A DNA stretch of 64,000 nt from CBDDDW01 sp965226805 (GCA_965226805.1 CBDDDW010000026.1:124001-188000), one strand, 5' to 3'. Positions 16,991-25,663 are shown, counted from the stretch's first letter. Notes: generated by a model not told the origin, from the sequence alone. A program made the numbers and translations.

Positions 16991-18127
16991 ATGGCATCTG
17001 GTGAGAGGGAACGGGTCCTGGTGGTATTGACGCTGGCCGGCGGTAACGATGCGCTCAACAGCATCGTTCCGTACAGCAACCCATTGTACTATGATTACCG
17101 GCCGAACTTGGCCATACCCGAGGAGCAGGTGTTACCGATAAACGACGAGCTGGGTTTCCATCATAACCTGATAGAGCTGAAGGAGATGTACGATGAGGGG
17201 AAGGTGGCGGTGATCCAGGGCGTGGGATACCCTAACCCCAGCCGCTCCCACTTCCGCTCCATGGACATATGGCACACATGCGAGGCGGACAAAGTGAGCA
17301 CCGAAGGGTGGCTGGGGCGAGCCATTCGCGAGATGGACCCCAGAGCGGAAAACGTGTTGACGGGCGTGAATTTCGGGAGGGGTCTGCCCCGGGCGCTGGT
17401 GGCACCCGGGGTGCCCGTGGCCTCTGTCGGCAACCTGGAGACCTACGGGCTCCTGACTGGAATGGAGGAGGAGAAGAAGCGAAGTGAGGCCTTAGAGATA
17501 TTCTCCCGTATGTACGCTCCGGCGATAGGCGTAGGTCCTGTGACGGACTATATTTGGGAGACCGGGCGATCCGCGCTGAAAGGCGCCGATATTCTAAAGG
17601 AGGCCCCGGCCAGGTACTCCTCTACGGTAGAATATGGGAGCGACCCCTTGAGCCAGGGGGTGAAGGGGATCGCCCAGGTCCACTTCGCTGAGCTTGGAAC
17701 CAGGATACTGTACACCACGGGAACGGGCTTTGACACTCACGCAAACCAGGCCGGGATCCACGACAGACTGCTTGGTGAGGTTTCCCGGGCTGTGGCCGAC
17801 TTTTACAGGGACCTACGGGAGCATGGGAGGGGAGAGGAAGTGCTGGTGTTCCTCTACACTGAATTCGGCCGCAGAGTGAGAGACAATGGAGGCGGCACCG
17901 ATCACGGCACCGGCGGTATCTGCTGGGTGATCGGCGATCATGTGAGAGGCGGTCTGTACGGCGAGTACCCATCGCTCAAGGCGGGGGACCTGGAGGATGA
18001 TGGCGACCTTCAGCACAACACGGACTTTCGGAGCGTCTACGCCACCATTCTGGAGAGGTGGCTCCAGATGGACTCCAAGGCTATAGTGGGCGGCGCCTTT
18101 GAGGAGATGGACTTTCTTGCCGTGTAA
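16991..18127 (+). CDS. DUF1501 family protein
   Basis: A 378-residue DUF1501 protein, related to the alkaline-phosphatase/sulfatase superfamily. It begins at LVVLTLAGGNDALNSIVPY, without the twin-arginine signal usual in the family, then shows NPSRSHFRSMDIWHT, TGFDTHANQ and YTEFGRRVRDNGGGTDHGTG. The missing export signal suggests a cytoplasmic form or export with a partner. It has a good ribosome binding site and follows DUF1800 by 21 bases, the classic DUF1800-DUF1501 pair. Confidence 0.88.
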   Translation: MASGERERVLVVLTLAGGNDALNSIVPYSNPLYYDYRPNLAIPEEQVLPINDELGFHHNLIELKEMYDEGKVAVIQGVGYPNPSRSHFRSMDIWHTCEADKVSTEGWLGRAIREMDPRAENVLTGVNFGRGLPRALVAPGVPVASVGNLETYGLLTGMEEEKKRSEALEIFSRMYAPAIGVGPVTDYIWETGRSALKGADILKEAPARYSSTVEYGSDPLSQGVKGIAQVHFAELGTRILYTTGTGFDTHANQAGIHDRLLGEVSRAVADFYRDLREHGRGEEVLVFLYTEFGRRVRDNGGGTDHGTGGICWVIGDHVRGGLYGEYPSLKAGDLEDDGDLQHNTDFRSVYATILERWLQMDSKAIVGGAFEEMDFLAV

Positions 18128-18154
18128 ACGGCGCTTCAGCCGATGGTCCCTAGG

Positions 18155-18313
18155 AGGCTGAGAAAGAAAGGGAGTGCAGAGGGGCGAAGCCCTTTGCCGG
18201 GAGTCTGAGGCTGTCCCTCAGATGTAGTTTCTTCTCCTTTCCTGGCCAGGCATGTCCTGAGTCTATCGAAGGGAAGGGGTCATGGGGATGGTCGGAAGGG
18301 TTTTTTCAGCACC
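18155..18313 (+). repeat. Composite intergenic repeat (family B, copy 1)
   Basis: Most of the 222-base gap is a repeat that recurs inverted at 63450-63730. Matching parts are AGGCTGAGAAAGAAAG, the GGGCGAAGCCC-like and CCGGGAGTCTGAGG segments, CCTGGCCAGG, and a terminal block GGGATGGTCG followed by a T-run and CAGCACC. A short fragment with TGTCCTGAG and TCGAAGGG sits inside. CCTGAGG and similar arms can pair, so it may also act as a terminator for DUF1501. Confidence 0.7.
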
Positions 18314-18349
18314 CTGCTAGAGTTAACCCAGTGATGAGGTGATGTAAAC

Positions 18350-19339
18350 ATGGTGTGCCATTTCTTCGGCTTCACGAGCGCAACGTACCACTATGACCGC
18401 ACGATAGGCAGGCTGGAGCCCTTCGGCTCGGGCTTTTGGACCGCCGTGGACCTGGCCCTGGGTCCCGACGGGCGCATATACGTGGTCAATAGGGGAAGCG
18501 ACTTCAACCCCACCAGCAAGAGAGTTACCGTACTCACCTTTGACGAAGAATATGTCTGCCAGTTTTCCCAGTCCGGCGAAGAGGACGGAGACCTCGTTTG
18601 GCCTACCTGTATCGATCTGGACAGTCGCCAAAACGTCTATGTTACTGACGAGTGGCTCAACCGGGTGTCTGTATTCGACAAGGATGGAGCATTCCTGACC
18701 AGATGGGGCGTGACTGGTTCAGGGGATGGGGAGCTAAATAAGCCCTCCGGAATCGCTCTGGACAAAGAAGACAACGTCTATCTGGTCGATAGCGCTAACA
18801 ACAGGGTCCAGAAGTTCACCAATGAAGGGAAATACCTCGGTAAGTGGGGTGAGGCGGGCAATGGCGAGGGCCAGTTCAACTTGCCCTGGGGTCTTACAAT
18901 CGATAGTGTCGGGAGCGTGTACGTGGCCGATTGGAGGAACGACCGAGTGCAGAAGTTTACCGCCGAAGGGGAGTTCCTGGCGGCATTTGGCTCTACCGGG
19001 AATGGAGTCGGCGAGTTCAATCGACCCACTGACGTCGCCGTTGACAAGGACGGTGAGCTTTACATAACGGACTGGGGAAACGACCGCGTCCAGGTGCTTA
19101 CTCCCGAGGGAAGGCACATCACTACCTTCGTCGGTGAGGCCACGATGTCCAAGTGGGGACAGGACAAGATGAACGCAAACCCGGACATGGTGAAGATGCG
19201 CAACCTGGTGCGGGACTCATCCATAGAGGCGCGACTCTGGGGTCCGAAGGCGGTAGAAATCGACGAAGAGGGCAGGATCATCATCGTGGACGGCTATCGA
19301 TACCGCCTCCAGGTGTACCAAAAGGACAACTATAGCTAA
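18350..19339 (+). CDS. NHL-repeat beta-propeller protein, copy 1
   Basis: A 329-residue protein built of about six NHL blades. Repeats such as PSGIALDKEDNVYLVDSANN, PWGLTIDSVGSVYVADWRND and PTDVAVDKDGELYITDWGND recur every 47 residues or so with RVQKF edges. NHL propellers bind ligands, proteins or RNA, or act as lyases; no catalytic residues can be assigned. No signal peptide is seen. The ATG has GAGGTGA about nine bases upstream. It belongs to the same + strand run as DUF1800/DUF1501. A paralog lies at 49962-50990, also directly behind a DUF1800 gene. Confidence 0.85.
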   Translation: MVCHFFGFTSATYHYDRTIGRLEPFGSGFWTAVDLALGPDGRIYVVNRGSDFNPTSKRVTVLTFDEEYVCQFSQSGEEDGDLVWPTCIDLDSRQNVYVTDEWLNRVSVFDKDGAFLTRWGVTGSGDGELNKPSGIALDKEDNVYLVDSANNRVQKFTNEGKYLGKWGEAGNGEGQFNLPWGLTIDSVGSVYVADWRNDRVQKFTAEGEFLAAFGSTGNGVGEFNRPTDVAVDKDGELYITDWGNDRVQVLTPEGRHITTFVGEATMSKWGQDKMNANPDMVKMRNLVRDSSIEARLWGPKAVEIDEEGRIIIVDGYRYRLQVYQKDNYS

Positions 19340-19418
19340 GCCCCCGGCTTACCTTTCGATGTCGGACCGACCCGCCGATGGGCGGCCCCGGACCCTGGAA
19401 CCAGTCTAGGGAGACTAT

Positions 19419-20213
19419 ATGAGCCCACCAACCATCACGGCGACTCCGGCGGAGGTCAGGGCCCAGATCCGCAGAGGTGAATGGAGGGACATAACCGGAA
19501 GTCTGGCTCCCGGTTTTGTCCAGTCGAATCTTGTAATCCTTCCCAGGGACCTGGCCTTTGACTTTCTCCTCTTCTGCCAGCGGAATCGTCGCCCATGTCC
19601 GTTGCTGGAAGTATTGGAGCCTGGCTGCTTCGAGCCAAGGCAATTCGCGCCCGGAGCGGACTTGCGTACGGACCTGCCCAAGTATCGCGTTTTCAGAGAC
19701 GGGGATCTGATTGGGGAGGAGGGCGAAATTCGCTCCCTATGGCGGGACGACCTTGTGTCCTTCCTGCTGGGCTGCAGTTTCACCTTTGACACCCCCCTTA
19801 GGGAAGCCGGGATCCCCACGAGGCATCTGGAGGAAGGGAAGGGGTTCTCTCTTTACGTAACCGATATTCCGACGGACCCCGCGGGCCCCTTTTCCGGCCC
19901 CCTGGTGGTGAGCATGCGCCCGATCCATCGTGACCAGGTGGTCCGCGCGGTACAGGTCACATCCAGGTTCCCTGCTGTACATGGTGCTCCATTGCATATT
20001 GGAGACCCCTCTGCCGTCGGTATCAAAGATATCGGACGGCCGGACTACGGCGAGCCCATCGAGTTTAGAGACGGAGAGGTGCCCGTGTTCTGGGCCTGTG
20101 GCGTTACACCTCAGGAAGTCGTCCTCAGGTCCAGGCCACCCTTTATGATCACTCACTCACCAGGCCACATGTTCATCACCGATCGGCGGGTGGAAGACTT
20201 GGCCGTGATTTAG
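19419..20213 (+). CDS. D-glutamate cyclase family (DUF1445) protein, copy 2
   Basis: A 264-residue paralog of the gene at 14616. It shares RRGEWRDITGSLAPGFVQSN, GCSFTFD, SRFPAVHGAPLHIGDP and VFWACGVTPQ. The ATG follows GGGAG by five bases. It lies just upstream of the DUF4392 gene. In mammalian DGLUCY these two domain types sit in one protein, so the pair here looks like a split version of that enzyme. The expected product, 5-oxo-D-proline, is inferred from the family and not readable from the sequence. Confidence 0.85.
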   Translation: MSPPTITATPAEVRAQIRRGEWRDITGSLAPGFVQSNLVILPRDLAFDFLLFCQRNRRPCPLLEVLEPGCFEPRQFAPGADLRTDLPKYRVFRDGDLIGEEGEIRSLWRDDLVSFLLGCSFTFDTPLREAGIPTRHLEEGKGFSLYVTDIPTDPAGPFSGPLVVSMRPIHRDQVVRAVQVTSRFPAVHGAPLHIGDPSAVGIKDIGRPDYGEPIEFRDGEVPVFWACGVTPQEVVLRSRPPFMITHSPGHMFITDRRVEDLAVI

Positions 20214-20316
20214 GGAATCCAGCCACAGAGATGCGGAGACACGGAGATGGACAGCGAGGAAAAGCTGAACTGTCCCGCGCTCTGAGACCTTTGGGCGCCC
20301 AGAGATCGGACCGGTG

Positions 20317-21177
20317 ATGGGCAGAATCGAAGACATTATCCTCGGGGATGACCGGCGTGGCATCGCAGCCCTGCGGCCGTACCTTGCCGACGAATTCTGC
20401 GATGCGGCGGCCCGGTCCATCCTGTCTGCGTCGGGCACCGCCTTGATAGCTACGGGCTTCTACATCTCCATGGCAGGTGCGCCCGAGACCGATGGACCGC
20501 CGGGGGCTCTTGCAATCGGGAGAGCTCTAGAGTCGATGGGCTGGCGGGTAGTCTACGTGAGCGACCGCTATACCGTGCCCATCCTGAGGCAATTCGCGAA
20601 CTCCGAGTCACAGGTAGTGGACTTCCCTATCACAGGTGACGACGCAAGCAGCCAGTTCGCTTCCGACCTGCTGGCCACCCTGGACCCGTCCTTGCTCATT
20701 TCCATCGAAAGATGTGGGCCTACGGTGGATGGAAGTTACCTGAACATGCGTGGGGTCGATATAACCGCCCAAACCGCTATGATAGACCGCCTGTTCTCTA
20801 GCCACTCCCATACTGTAGGTATCGGAGATGGAGGCAATGAGATAGGAATGGGCAACCTGGCGGAATACGTTCCACGAGTTCCCAGCCTCCCTTCGCGCCC
20901 GGCCGCGACCTGCACAACCCACCTGGTGATCTCCAGCACATCAAACTGGGGTGGCTACGGGCTGGTAGCCGCCTTGTCCCTCCTGGTCGGTCGGAACCTC
21001 CTGCCTAACCTCGAGGACGAGGAGGCTCTCATCCGACGCCTTGTGGACCTGGGCGCGGTAGATGGTGTGACGGGAGAGAGTCGGTATTCCGTGGATGCAA
21101 TGACGCTGGAGGAGCATGGCCGGGCACTCTGGGGACTGCACCGTCTCGTTGCCGGCGCGGCCCCTGGGCTGTCATAA
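20317..21177 (+). CDS. DUF4392 (D-glutamate cyclase C-terminal-like) protein
   Basis: A 286-residue DUF4392 protein, the family corresponding to the C-terminal half of DGLUCY. Signatures include ATGFYISMAGAPETDGPPGA near the N-terminus, ERCGPTVDGSYLNMRG, and GIGDGGNEIGMG, a metal- or substrate-binding-like loop. An in-frame GTG lies immediately before the ATG. The upstream gap has a short purine-rich stretch (CACAGAGATGCGGAGACACG). With the preceding DUF1445 gene it probably forms a two-subunit D-glutamate cyclase. Confidence 0.85.
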   Translation: MGRIEDIILGDDRRGIAALRPYLADEFCDAAARSILSASGTALIATGFYISMAGAPETDGPPGALAIGRALESMGWRVVYVSDRYTVPILRQFANSESQVVDFPITGDDASSQFASDLLATLDPSLLISIERCGPTVDGSYLNMRGVDITAQTAMIDRLFSSHSHTVGIGDGGNEIGMGNLAEYVPRVPSLPSRPAATCTTHLVISSTSNWGGYGLVAALSLLVGRNLLPNLEDEEALIRRLVDLGAVDGVTGESRYSVDAMTLEEHGRALWGLHRLVAGAAPGLS

Positions 21178-21179
21178 GC

Positions 21180-21398
21180 GTGAAGGACAACGGGTCAGGC
21201 ATTTCTCCATCGGTCAGCAGCCGAATATTTGAGCCGTATTTCTCCACGAAAGGTCATGGGGCAAGTGGGCTTGGTCTGAGCGTAAGCCGACGTATCGTAG
21301 CTAGCCATGAGGGGAGCCTGCGCGTGGAGAGCACGGAAGGAGCGGGCTCCACGCTTACGATTCTTCTTCCTTTAAGCCAACAGGTGGCGGCCGGCTGA
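21180..21398 (+). pseudogene. Histidine kinase C-terminal ATPase fragment
   Basis: A 72-codon frame starting at a GTG two bases after the DUF4392 stop. It encodes only the last part of a HATPase_c domain: G1 box (KDNGSGIS), F box (IFEPYFSTK), G2 box (GASGLGLSVSRRIV) and the final strand (GSTLTILLPL). The N box, dimerisation/phosphoacceptor domain and sensor are missing. It is most simply the 3' stump of a sensor kinase left by a deletion or recombination whose junction lies at the end of the DUF4392 gene. Confidence 0.7.
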
Positions 21399-21418
21399 TT
21401 TAAGAGGAATCCCCAGCA

Positions 21419-21691
21419 TCAACGCCTCGGGCGCGGGGCGCGGGCCCTCTGCCCTTGTTCCATCTCTCCCGTCTCCAACGCCAACACGCGGGCCGAGACG
21501 TCCATCCAGGCTTCCAGCCCTAAAGTCACGACCAATGCCAGAAAGGCGCCGATCACGGCACCCTCCGGCCATGATCCGGCTGCCAGACCGAACAGCGCTC
21601 CAATCGCCCCTCCCAGGCCGACTCCCAACAAGAGAATCATCAAAAGGATTTCCAGCGTCCTGAGCTCTTTTCCCTGTTCCGGTGCCTCCAA
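21419..21691 (-). CDS. Small two-helix membrane protein
   Basis: A 90-residue protein with two glycine-rich transmembrane helices (LLMILLLGVGLGGAIGALFG and GAVIGAFLALVVTLGL) and a basic Pro/Arg tail. A TTG start is supported by AGGAGG six bases upstream. It begins ten bases after the dehydrogenase gene and is likely translated from the same mRNA. Not recognised as a named family; possibly related to small glycine-zipper proteins. Confidence 0.6.
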   Translation of the reverse strand: MEAPEQGKELRTLEILLMILLLGVGLGGAIGALFGLAAGSWPEGAVIGAFLALVVTLGLEAWMDVSARVLALETGEMEQGQRARAPRPRR

Positions 21692-21701
21692 CGCAGACCT
21701 C

Positions 21702-22589
21702 CTAAGGTGCCTCGTGGCCTACTGGCGTATCTTCCAGCGGCAGGAGCATGCATGAGACGTCCAACTCTCCCAGTCCCTTTTCGATGGCCTGTTGCATTAT
21801 CTCGAAAGTCCGGGTGCCCATGGGGGTGGGGGCGCCGATCCCTTTGGCGAATCCTTGAATCAGTCCTAGGTCCTTAGCCAACAGCCTGAGAGGTGCTCTG
21901 GCCTCGGCAAAGCTCCGTTCCACCATCACAGGGCCGTTCCGGGAAAGCATGAAGCTGGCTCCCCAGCTTGTCCCTAAAATCTCCAATAGCGTGCGGGGGT
22001 CTATCCCCGCCCTGCTGCCCAGCAGAAGGGCTTCGGCGGCGCCCAGTGAATGGACGCCTACCAGCAGCTGATTGATCAGCTTGACCGCGCTCCCCGATCC
22101 CACATCTCCCACATGTATGACATTTTCACCCAGGACCTCGAATAGCGAACGGGCTTTCTCGAAGAACTCTTTCTCGCCTCCCACCATTATCGTCAAGGTG
22201 CCCTCTGAGGCCCGCTCGACCCCGCCGCTTATTGGGGCGTCTAGAAAGTAGGCGCCCCTGGCCTGGGCGTCCTGGGCAATCTCCCTGGATGTGGAAGGGG
22301 CCACCGTGCTATGGTCCACCAGGATCTGGCCCGGCGCCACCGCTCGGACGATCCCGTCGTGGCCTAGGAACACCGACTCCACGGCCGCGACATCGGGGAG
22401 GCACGTAAGCACAATTTCCGAGGATTTCGTTACTTCGGCAGGGGAGGACCCAGAGAGGGCACCGAGATTGACCAACTCTTCGACCTTGCTACTGCTGCGG
22501 TTATGGACAGTCAGGTGGTGCCCGGCCTGGAGCAACCTGAGTGACATTGGCATTCCCATTCTTCCCAAGCCGACAAATCCGACCTTCAT
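21702..22589 (-). CDS. 3-hydroxyisobutyrate dehydrogenase-type NAD(P)-dependent oxidoreductase
   Basis: A 295-residue beta-hydroxyacid dehydrogenase. It has the Rossmann motif GFVGLGRMG at the N-terminus, the substrate-binding DHSTVAPSTS and DAPISGGVERA motifs, and the catalytic lysine region GSAVKLINQ. The family includes 3-hydroxyisobutyrate, tartronate semialdehyde and glyoxylate reductases, and the substrate is not decided. The ATG follows CAGGGAG. The frame is open 18 codons further upstream but that part is not conserved-looking. It is divergent from the tRNA pair. Confidence 0.88.
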   Translation of the reverse strand: MKVGFVGLGRMGMPMSLRLLQAGHHLTVHNRSSSKVEELVNLGALSGSSPAEVTKSSEIVLTCLPDVAAVESVFLGHDGIVRAVAPGQILVDHSTVAPSTSREIAQDAQARGAYFLDAPISGGVERASEGTLTIMVGGEKEFFEKARSLFEVLGENVIHVGDVGSGSAVKLINQLLVGVHSLGAAEALLLGSRAGIDPRTLLEILGTSWGASFMLSRNGPVMVERSFAEARAPLRLLAKDLGLIQGFAKGIGAPTPMGTRTFEIMQQAIEKGLGELDVSCMLLPLEDTPVGHEAP

Positions 22590-22623
22590 TCTGTCTCCCT
22601 GTTTCCGAAAAAGGAACTCAAGC

Positions 22624-22652
22624 TTGTTGGTGTTTCTATCCAATGCTATAAT
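22624..22652 (+). promoter_or_regulatory. Promoter of the tRNA-Gln/tRNA-Glu unit
   Basis: TTGTTG (22624-22629) and a perfect TATAAT (22647-22652) are separated by 17 bases and lie eleven bases before the tRNA-Gln gene, as expected for a sigma-70-type tRNA promoter. Confidence 0.7.
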
Positions 22653-22662
22653 CTTACGGGAT

Positions 22663-22736
22663 TGGGGATTCGTCTAGTGGTAGGACGGCAGACTCTGAAT
22701 CTGCAAGCCGTGGTTCGAATCCACGATCCCCAGCCA
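22663..22736 (+). tRNA. tRNA-Gln (anticodon CTG)
   Basis: The acceptor stem TGGGGAT pairs with ATCCCCA, followed by discriminator G and an encoded CCA. The anticodon arm is GCAGA-CTCTGAA-TCTGC with anticodon CTG. The T arm is CGTGG-TTCGAAT-CCACG. The U1-A72 pair is typical of tRNA-Gln. Confidence 0.93.
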
Positions 22737-22826
22737 ATTGAGCGTAAGTAGCAGGCCCGGCCCGGGTAGATTAGGTTCGTCCACCGGCTCGGTCCCACCT
22801 GTGATGCTAGCGACCAACCACGCTGA

Positions 22827-22903
22827 GGCGCATTCGTCTAGCGGCCTAGGACACCGCCCTCTCAAGGCGGAGATCACGGGTTCGAATCCCGTATGCGCTA
22901 CCA
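22827..22903 (+). tRNA. tRNA-Glu (anticodon CTC)
   Basis: The acceptor stem is GGCGCAT/ATGCGCT (first pair G-U), with discriminator A and an encoded CCA. The anticodon arm CCGCC-CTCTCAA-GGCGG has anticodon CTC. The T arm is ACGGG-TTCGAAT-CCCGT. It is 90 bases downstream of tRNA-Gln and probably co-transcribed with it. Confidence 0.92.
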
Positions 22904-22931
22904 ATTTCTAGATATAATACCATGGGAAAAG

Positions 22932-22962
22932 ACCCTCGGTGCTGTATGTGGCCGGGGGTTTT
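22932..22962 (+). terminator. Rho-independent terminator of the tRNA unit
   Basis: ACCCTCGG pairs with CCGGGGGT (one U-G pair) around a 12-base loop and runs straight into TTTT. It lies 29 bases after tRNA-Glu. Confidence 0.7.
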
Positions 22963-23074
22963 GCTAATAATTTGCTGACCGACCGTTGACAGTTGTGGCT
23001 TTGACACGCCGGAGATCGGCCGATGGCTCTGCGGAGACCTGCCCTACTTCTACTTCAAAGGCCTCATCGACGAG

Positions 23075-24544
23075 GTGGAGGTCTTCGAACGCGCTCTCAC
23101 AGCCGAAGAGATCGGAGCCATCCACGGGGCCGGCAGTGCTGGGAAGGTGAAGCCACCTGCGCCCGAGCCCATCGCGCCGCCCGATGGCCTGGTCAGCTGG
23201 TGGCCCGCTGATGGTGATGCTCTCGACGTTATCGACGGCAACCACGGCGCCCTTGTGGGCGGCGCGACCTATGCCCCAGGGTTAATCGACCGGGCCTTCA
23301 GCTTGGACGGCAACGGTGACTACGTCAACCTTGGCGATTATTCCAACCTCTACTTCAGCGAGACCGACTTCACCATCGAGGGCTGGTTCCAGATTTCCGA
23401 TTATCCGAATAACGCAGGAGGAGGGTGCGGGTCCCGGTACCCGATTTTGGCTAACAACGCCTGGGGCTACGCTGTGCAAATAGCGGAAACTGGACACGTA
23501 AGCTTCGGAAAGTATTACACGGTTTCCGACGGCGTTGGGACGACCAGCGCGGACCCGGTCTCGATAGGCCAATGGCACCACTTCGCGGCCGTCCACACCG
23601 TAACAGAGCTTCGGCTGTACGTGGATGGGCAACTCTCCAGCACCGCGGATAGTCCAAGCGGCGCGGTCTTCTACCAGGTTGGCGACAGGCCGGAGATTGG
23701 AAGATTGAATTGCGGGAACCTGCCGTACTTCTACTTCAAGGGACTCATCGACGAGTTAGGGATGTACAGTCGGGCCCTCACCGATGAGGAGATCAGATCT
23801 GTCTTCGAGGCGGTCAGCGAGGGGAAGATCAAACCCGAGCCGGTCCCACCGCCCGCAGGGCTGGTCAGCTGGTGGCCCGGAGATGGCAATGCCAATGACA
23901 TCACCGACGGGAATGACGGGAATGACGGGACGCTTGTGGGCGGGGCGACCTTCGCGCCGGGCATGGTGGGGGAGGCGTTCAGCCTGGATGGCGTGGATGA
24001 CTTCGTGGAAATACCCGACCCAGATAACGTAGAAAGCCCCACGGGAACGATGACGCTTTGGGTCATGACCACCACGGACTATTCAGCCGCAAATCAGGAG
24101 AATGATTACGTGGTCGGGAAGCAGACACCGATAGATCCGAAAAACTCCTCGTTTGCGCTGCTGTTCCCGGGCGCGTTACATACTCCCGGTGCCACTGGCA
24201 AGATCCAGTTCTGGATCAGAGATTCGGCAGCCACAAACAGGATATTGTTAGATTCGACGAGCGATCTCAATGATGGACAGTGGCACTTCATCGCTGTTCA
24301 GTGGGGCTCCGGCGGGATGAAGCTTTACGTTGACGGAGCGCTGGACCAGTCGGACCCCTTTGCTGGATGGTGGGACGGCAACGCAGGCAACCTGTTTATC
24401 GGAACCATTGTAGGCCGCCTTGACCTTGCATATGGGGGACTCGTGGACGAGGTCGATATCTACAGCCGCGCCCTCACTGCTGACGAGATCAGGGCCATCT
24501 ACGACGTCGGTAGCGCGGGCAAGATCAAGCCACCACAGCAATAA
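23075..24544 (+). CDS. LamG/concanavalin-A-like repeat protein, 5'-truncated
   Basis: A 489-codon frame of laminin-G-like jelly-roll domains (Laminin_G_3). Two full domains are visible, at about residues 45-255 and 270-480. Each starts near GLVSWWP.DG and ends in LIDELGMYSRALTDEEI- or LVDEVDIYSRALTADEI-like strands plus a GKIKP linker. The frame starts inside a third domain: the coding signal continues upstream of the nominal GTG to a TGA at 22976-22978 (PEIGR, then CGDLPYFYFKGLIDE, matching the next repeat). There is no signal peptide, although such domains are normally extracellular. The gene has lost its 5' end, which now abuts the tRNA-Glu terminator. Confidence 0.75.
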   Translation: MEVFERALTAEEIGAIHGAGSAGKVKPPAPEPIAPPDGLVSWWPADGDALDVIDGNHGALVGGATYAPGLIDRAFSLDGNGDYVNLGDYSNLYFSETDFTIEGWFQISDYPNNAGGGCGSRYPILANNAWGYAVQIAETGHVSFGKYYTVSDGVGTTSADPVSIGQWHHFAAVHTVTELRLYVDGQLSSTADSPSGAVFYQVGDRPEIGRLNCGNLPYFYFKGLIDELGMYSRALTDEEIRSVFEAVSEGKIKPEPVPPPAGLVSWWPGDGNANDITDGNDGNDGTLVGGATFAPGMVGEAFSLDGVDDFVEIPDPDNVESPTGTMTLWVMTTTDYSAANQENDYVVGKQTPIDPKNSSFALLFPGALHTPGATGKIQFWIRDSAATNRILLDSTSDLNDGQWHFIAVQWGSGGMKLYVDGALDQSDPFAGWWDGNAGNLFIGTIVGRLDLAYGGLVDEVDIYSRALTADEIRAIYDVGSAGKIKPPQQ

Positions 24545-24598
24545 GTCGACGACCCGGCGCTGTGGGACGGACCGTGGCAGGGCCAGCCATCGACGAGG

Positions 24599-24619
24599 AG
24601 CTGTAGGAATCCTACAGCT
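24599..24619. promoter_or_regulatory. Perfect 21-bp palindrome upstream of the aldo/keto reductase
   Basis: AGCTGTAGGA and TCCTACAGCT flank a single A, giving 10-bp perfect arms. There is no loop for a hairpin, so it looks like a protein-binding operator, about 100 bases before the aldo/keto reductase start. The partner regulator is unknown; the nearby TetR gene is a candidate, but its own putative site has a different sequence. Confidence 0.4.
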
Positions 24620-24718
24620 ATGGATTCCCCGGCTGGTACTTCGTTCTGGGTCCGATGGCCCAGGTAGCCACGATTGGGGTTGAATGCGCTAGAGTTGTCG
24701 GAGTTAACGGAAGCGACG

Positions 24719-25663
24719 ATGCAGTACCGAGCGCTTGGACGCACAGGTCTGGAGGTGTCGCTCCTGAGTCTGGGCTCGGGAGGCGCCAAGTTCTTGGGTC
24801 AAGCCGACGGTCTGACCCAAGAACAGCAGACGGCGCTGGTCCGCCGAGCCCTGGACCTGGGAGTCAACGTCATCGACACGTCCGTGGAGTATGGGGACTC
24901 CGAGACCATCCTCGGTAAGGCGCTCAAGGGCGTACCCAGGGACACCTATATGCTGTCGACCAAATGGCCGCCACTGGTTGACGGAAAGGTCCCAGAGGAT
25001 CCCCAGCTCTTAACAAGTTCCGTGGAGCAGAGTCTTAGGCGATTGAGGACCGACCACGTCGAGATCATGTTGTTCCACGGGCCGGCCCCCCACGAATACT
25101 CCCGGGTCGTCGAGCGGTTCTACCCTACGATGGAGCGACTCCGTGAGCAGGGCAAGATCCGCTTTATAGGCCTTAGCACCAACTACTTGGTCGATCCTGC
25201 TCAATCCACCGCCGAGGTGGCGCTGAAGACCCACGCCGAGCTGTGGGACCTGGTCATGCTGAAGTACGGCATCCTGAACCAGCACGCCGCTGAAAAGACG
25301 CTTCCCCTAGCGTTGGAGCACGGCATCGGCATCTTGAACATGGCGCCTGTCCGGGTCAAGCTACCCGACCCGAAGCTGCTGGAAGAGCAGATTGCCCGAT
25401 GGAAAGAAGCGAACTACATCTCCAACGAGAGCGTTCCCTCCAAAGACCCCTTGGGATGGCTGGTCCACGATGAAGTCGACTCGGTGATCGGCGCCGGGTA
25501 TAAGTTCGCTGCCGACCACCCCGCGGTCTCGAGTGTGATCACCGGCACGACGGACATCGCCCATCTGGAGGCGAACGCCGCAGCGCTGGAGAGACCCTAC
25601 CTGCCTCCCGAGGATACCCAACGCATCAAGGACCTGTTCAGCCATATAGTCGAGTATGCCTGA
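24719..25663 (+). CDS. Aldo/keto reductase
   Basis: A 314-residue TIM-barrel NAD(P)H-dependent carbonyl reductase. The catalytic tetrad is readable: D53 and Y58 in IDTSVEYG, K82 in STKW and H120 in LFHGPAP. The N-terminus MQYRALGRTGLEVS is typical. The ATG follows ACGGAAG. Close relatives include L-fucose/D-arabinose-type dehydrogenases, but the substrate is unknown. It converges with the TetR gene, 33 bases apart at the 3' ends. Confidence 0.88.
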   Translation: MQYRALGRTGLEVSLLSLGSGGAKFLGQADGLTQEQQTALVRRALDLGVNVIDTSVEYGDSETILGKALKGVPRDTYMLSTKWPPLVDGKVPEDPQLLTSSVEQSLRRLRTDHVEIMLFHGPAPHEYSRVVERFYPTMERLREQGKIRFIGLSTNYLVDPAQSTAEVALKTHAELWDLVMLKYGILNQHAAEKTLPLALEHGIGILNMAPVRVKLPDPKLLEEQIARWKEANYISNESVPSKDPLGWLVHDEVDSVIGAGYKFAADHPAVSSVITGTTDIAHLEANAAALERPYLPPEDTQRIKDLFSHIVEYA

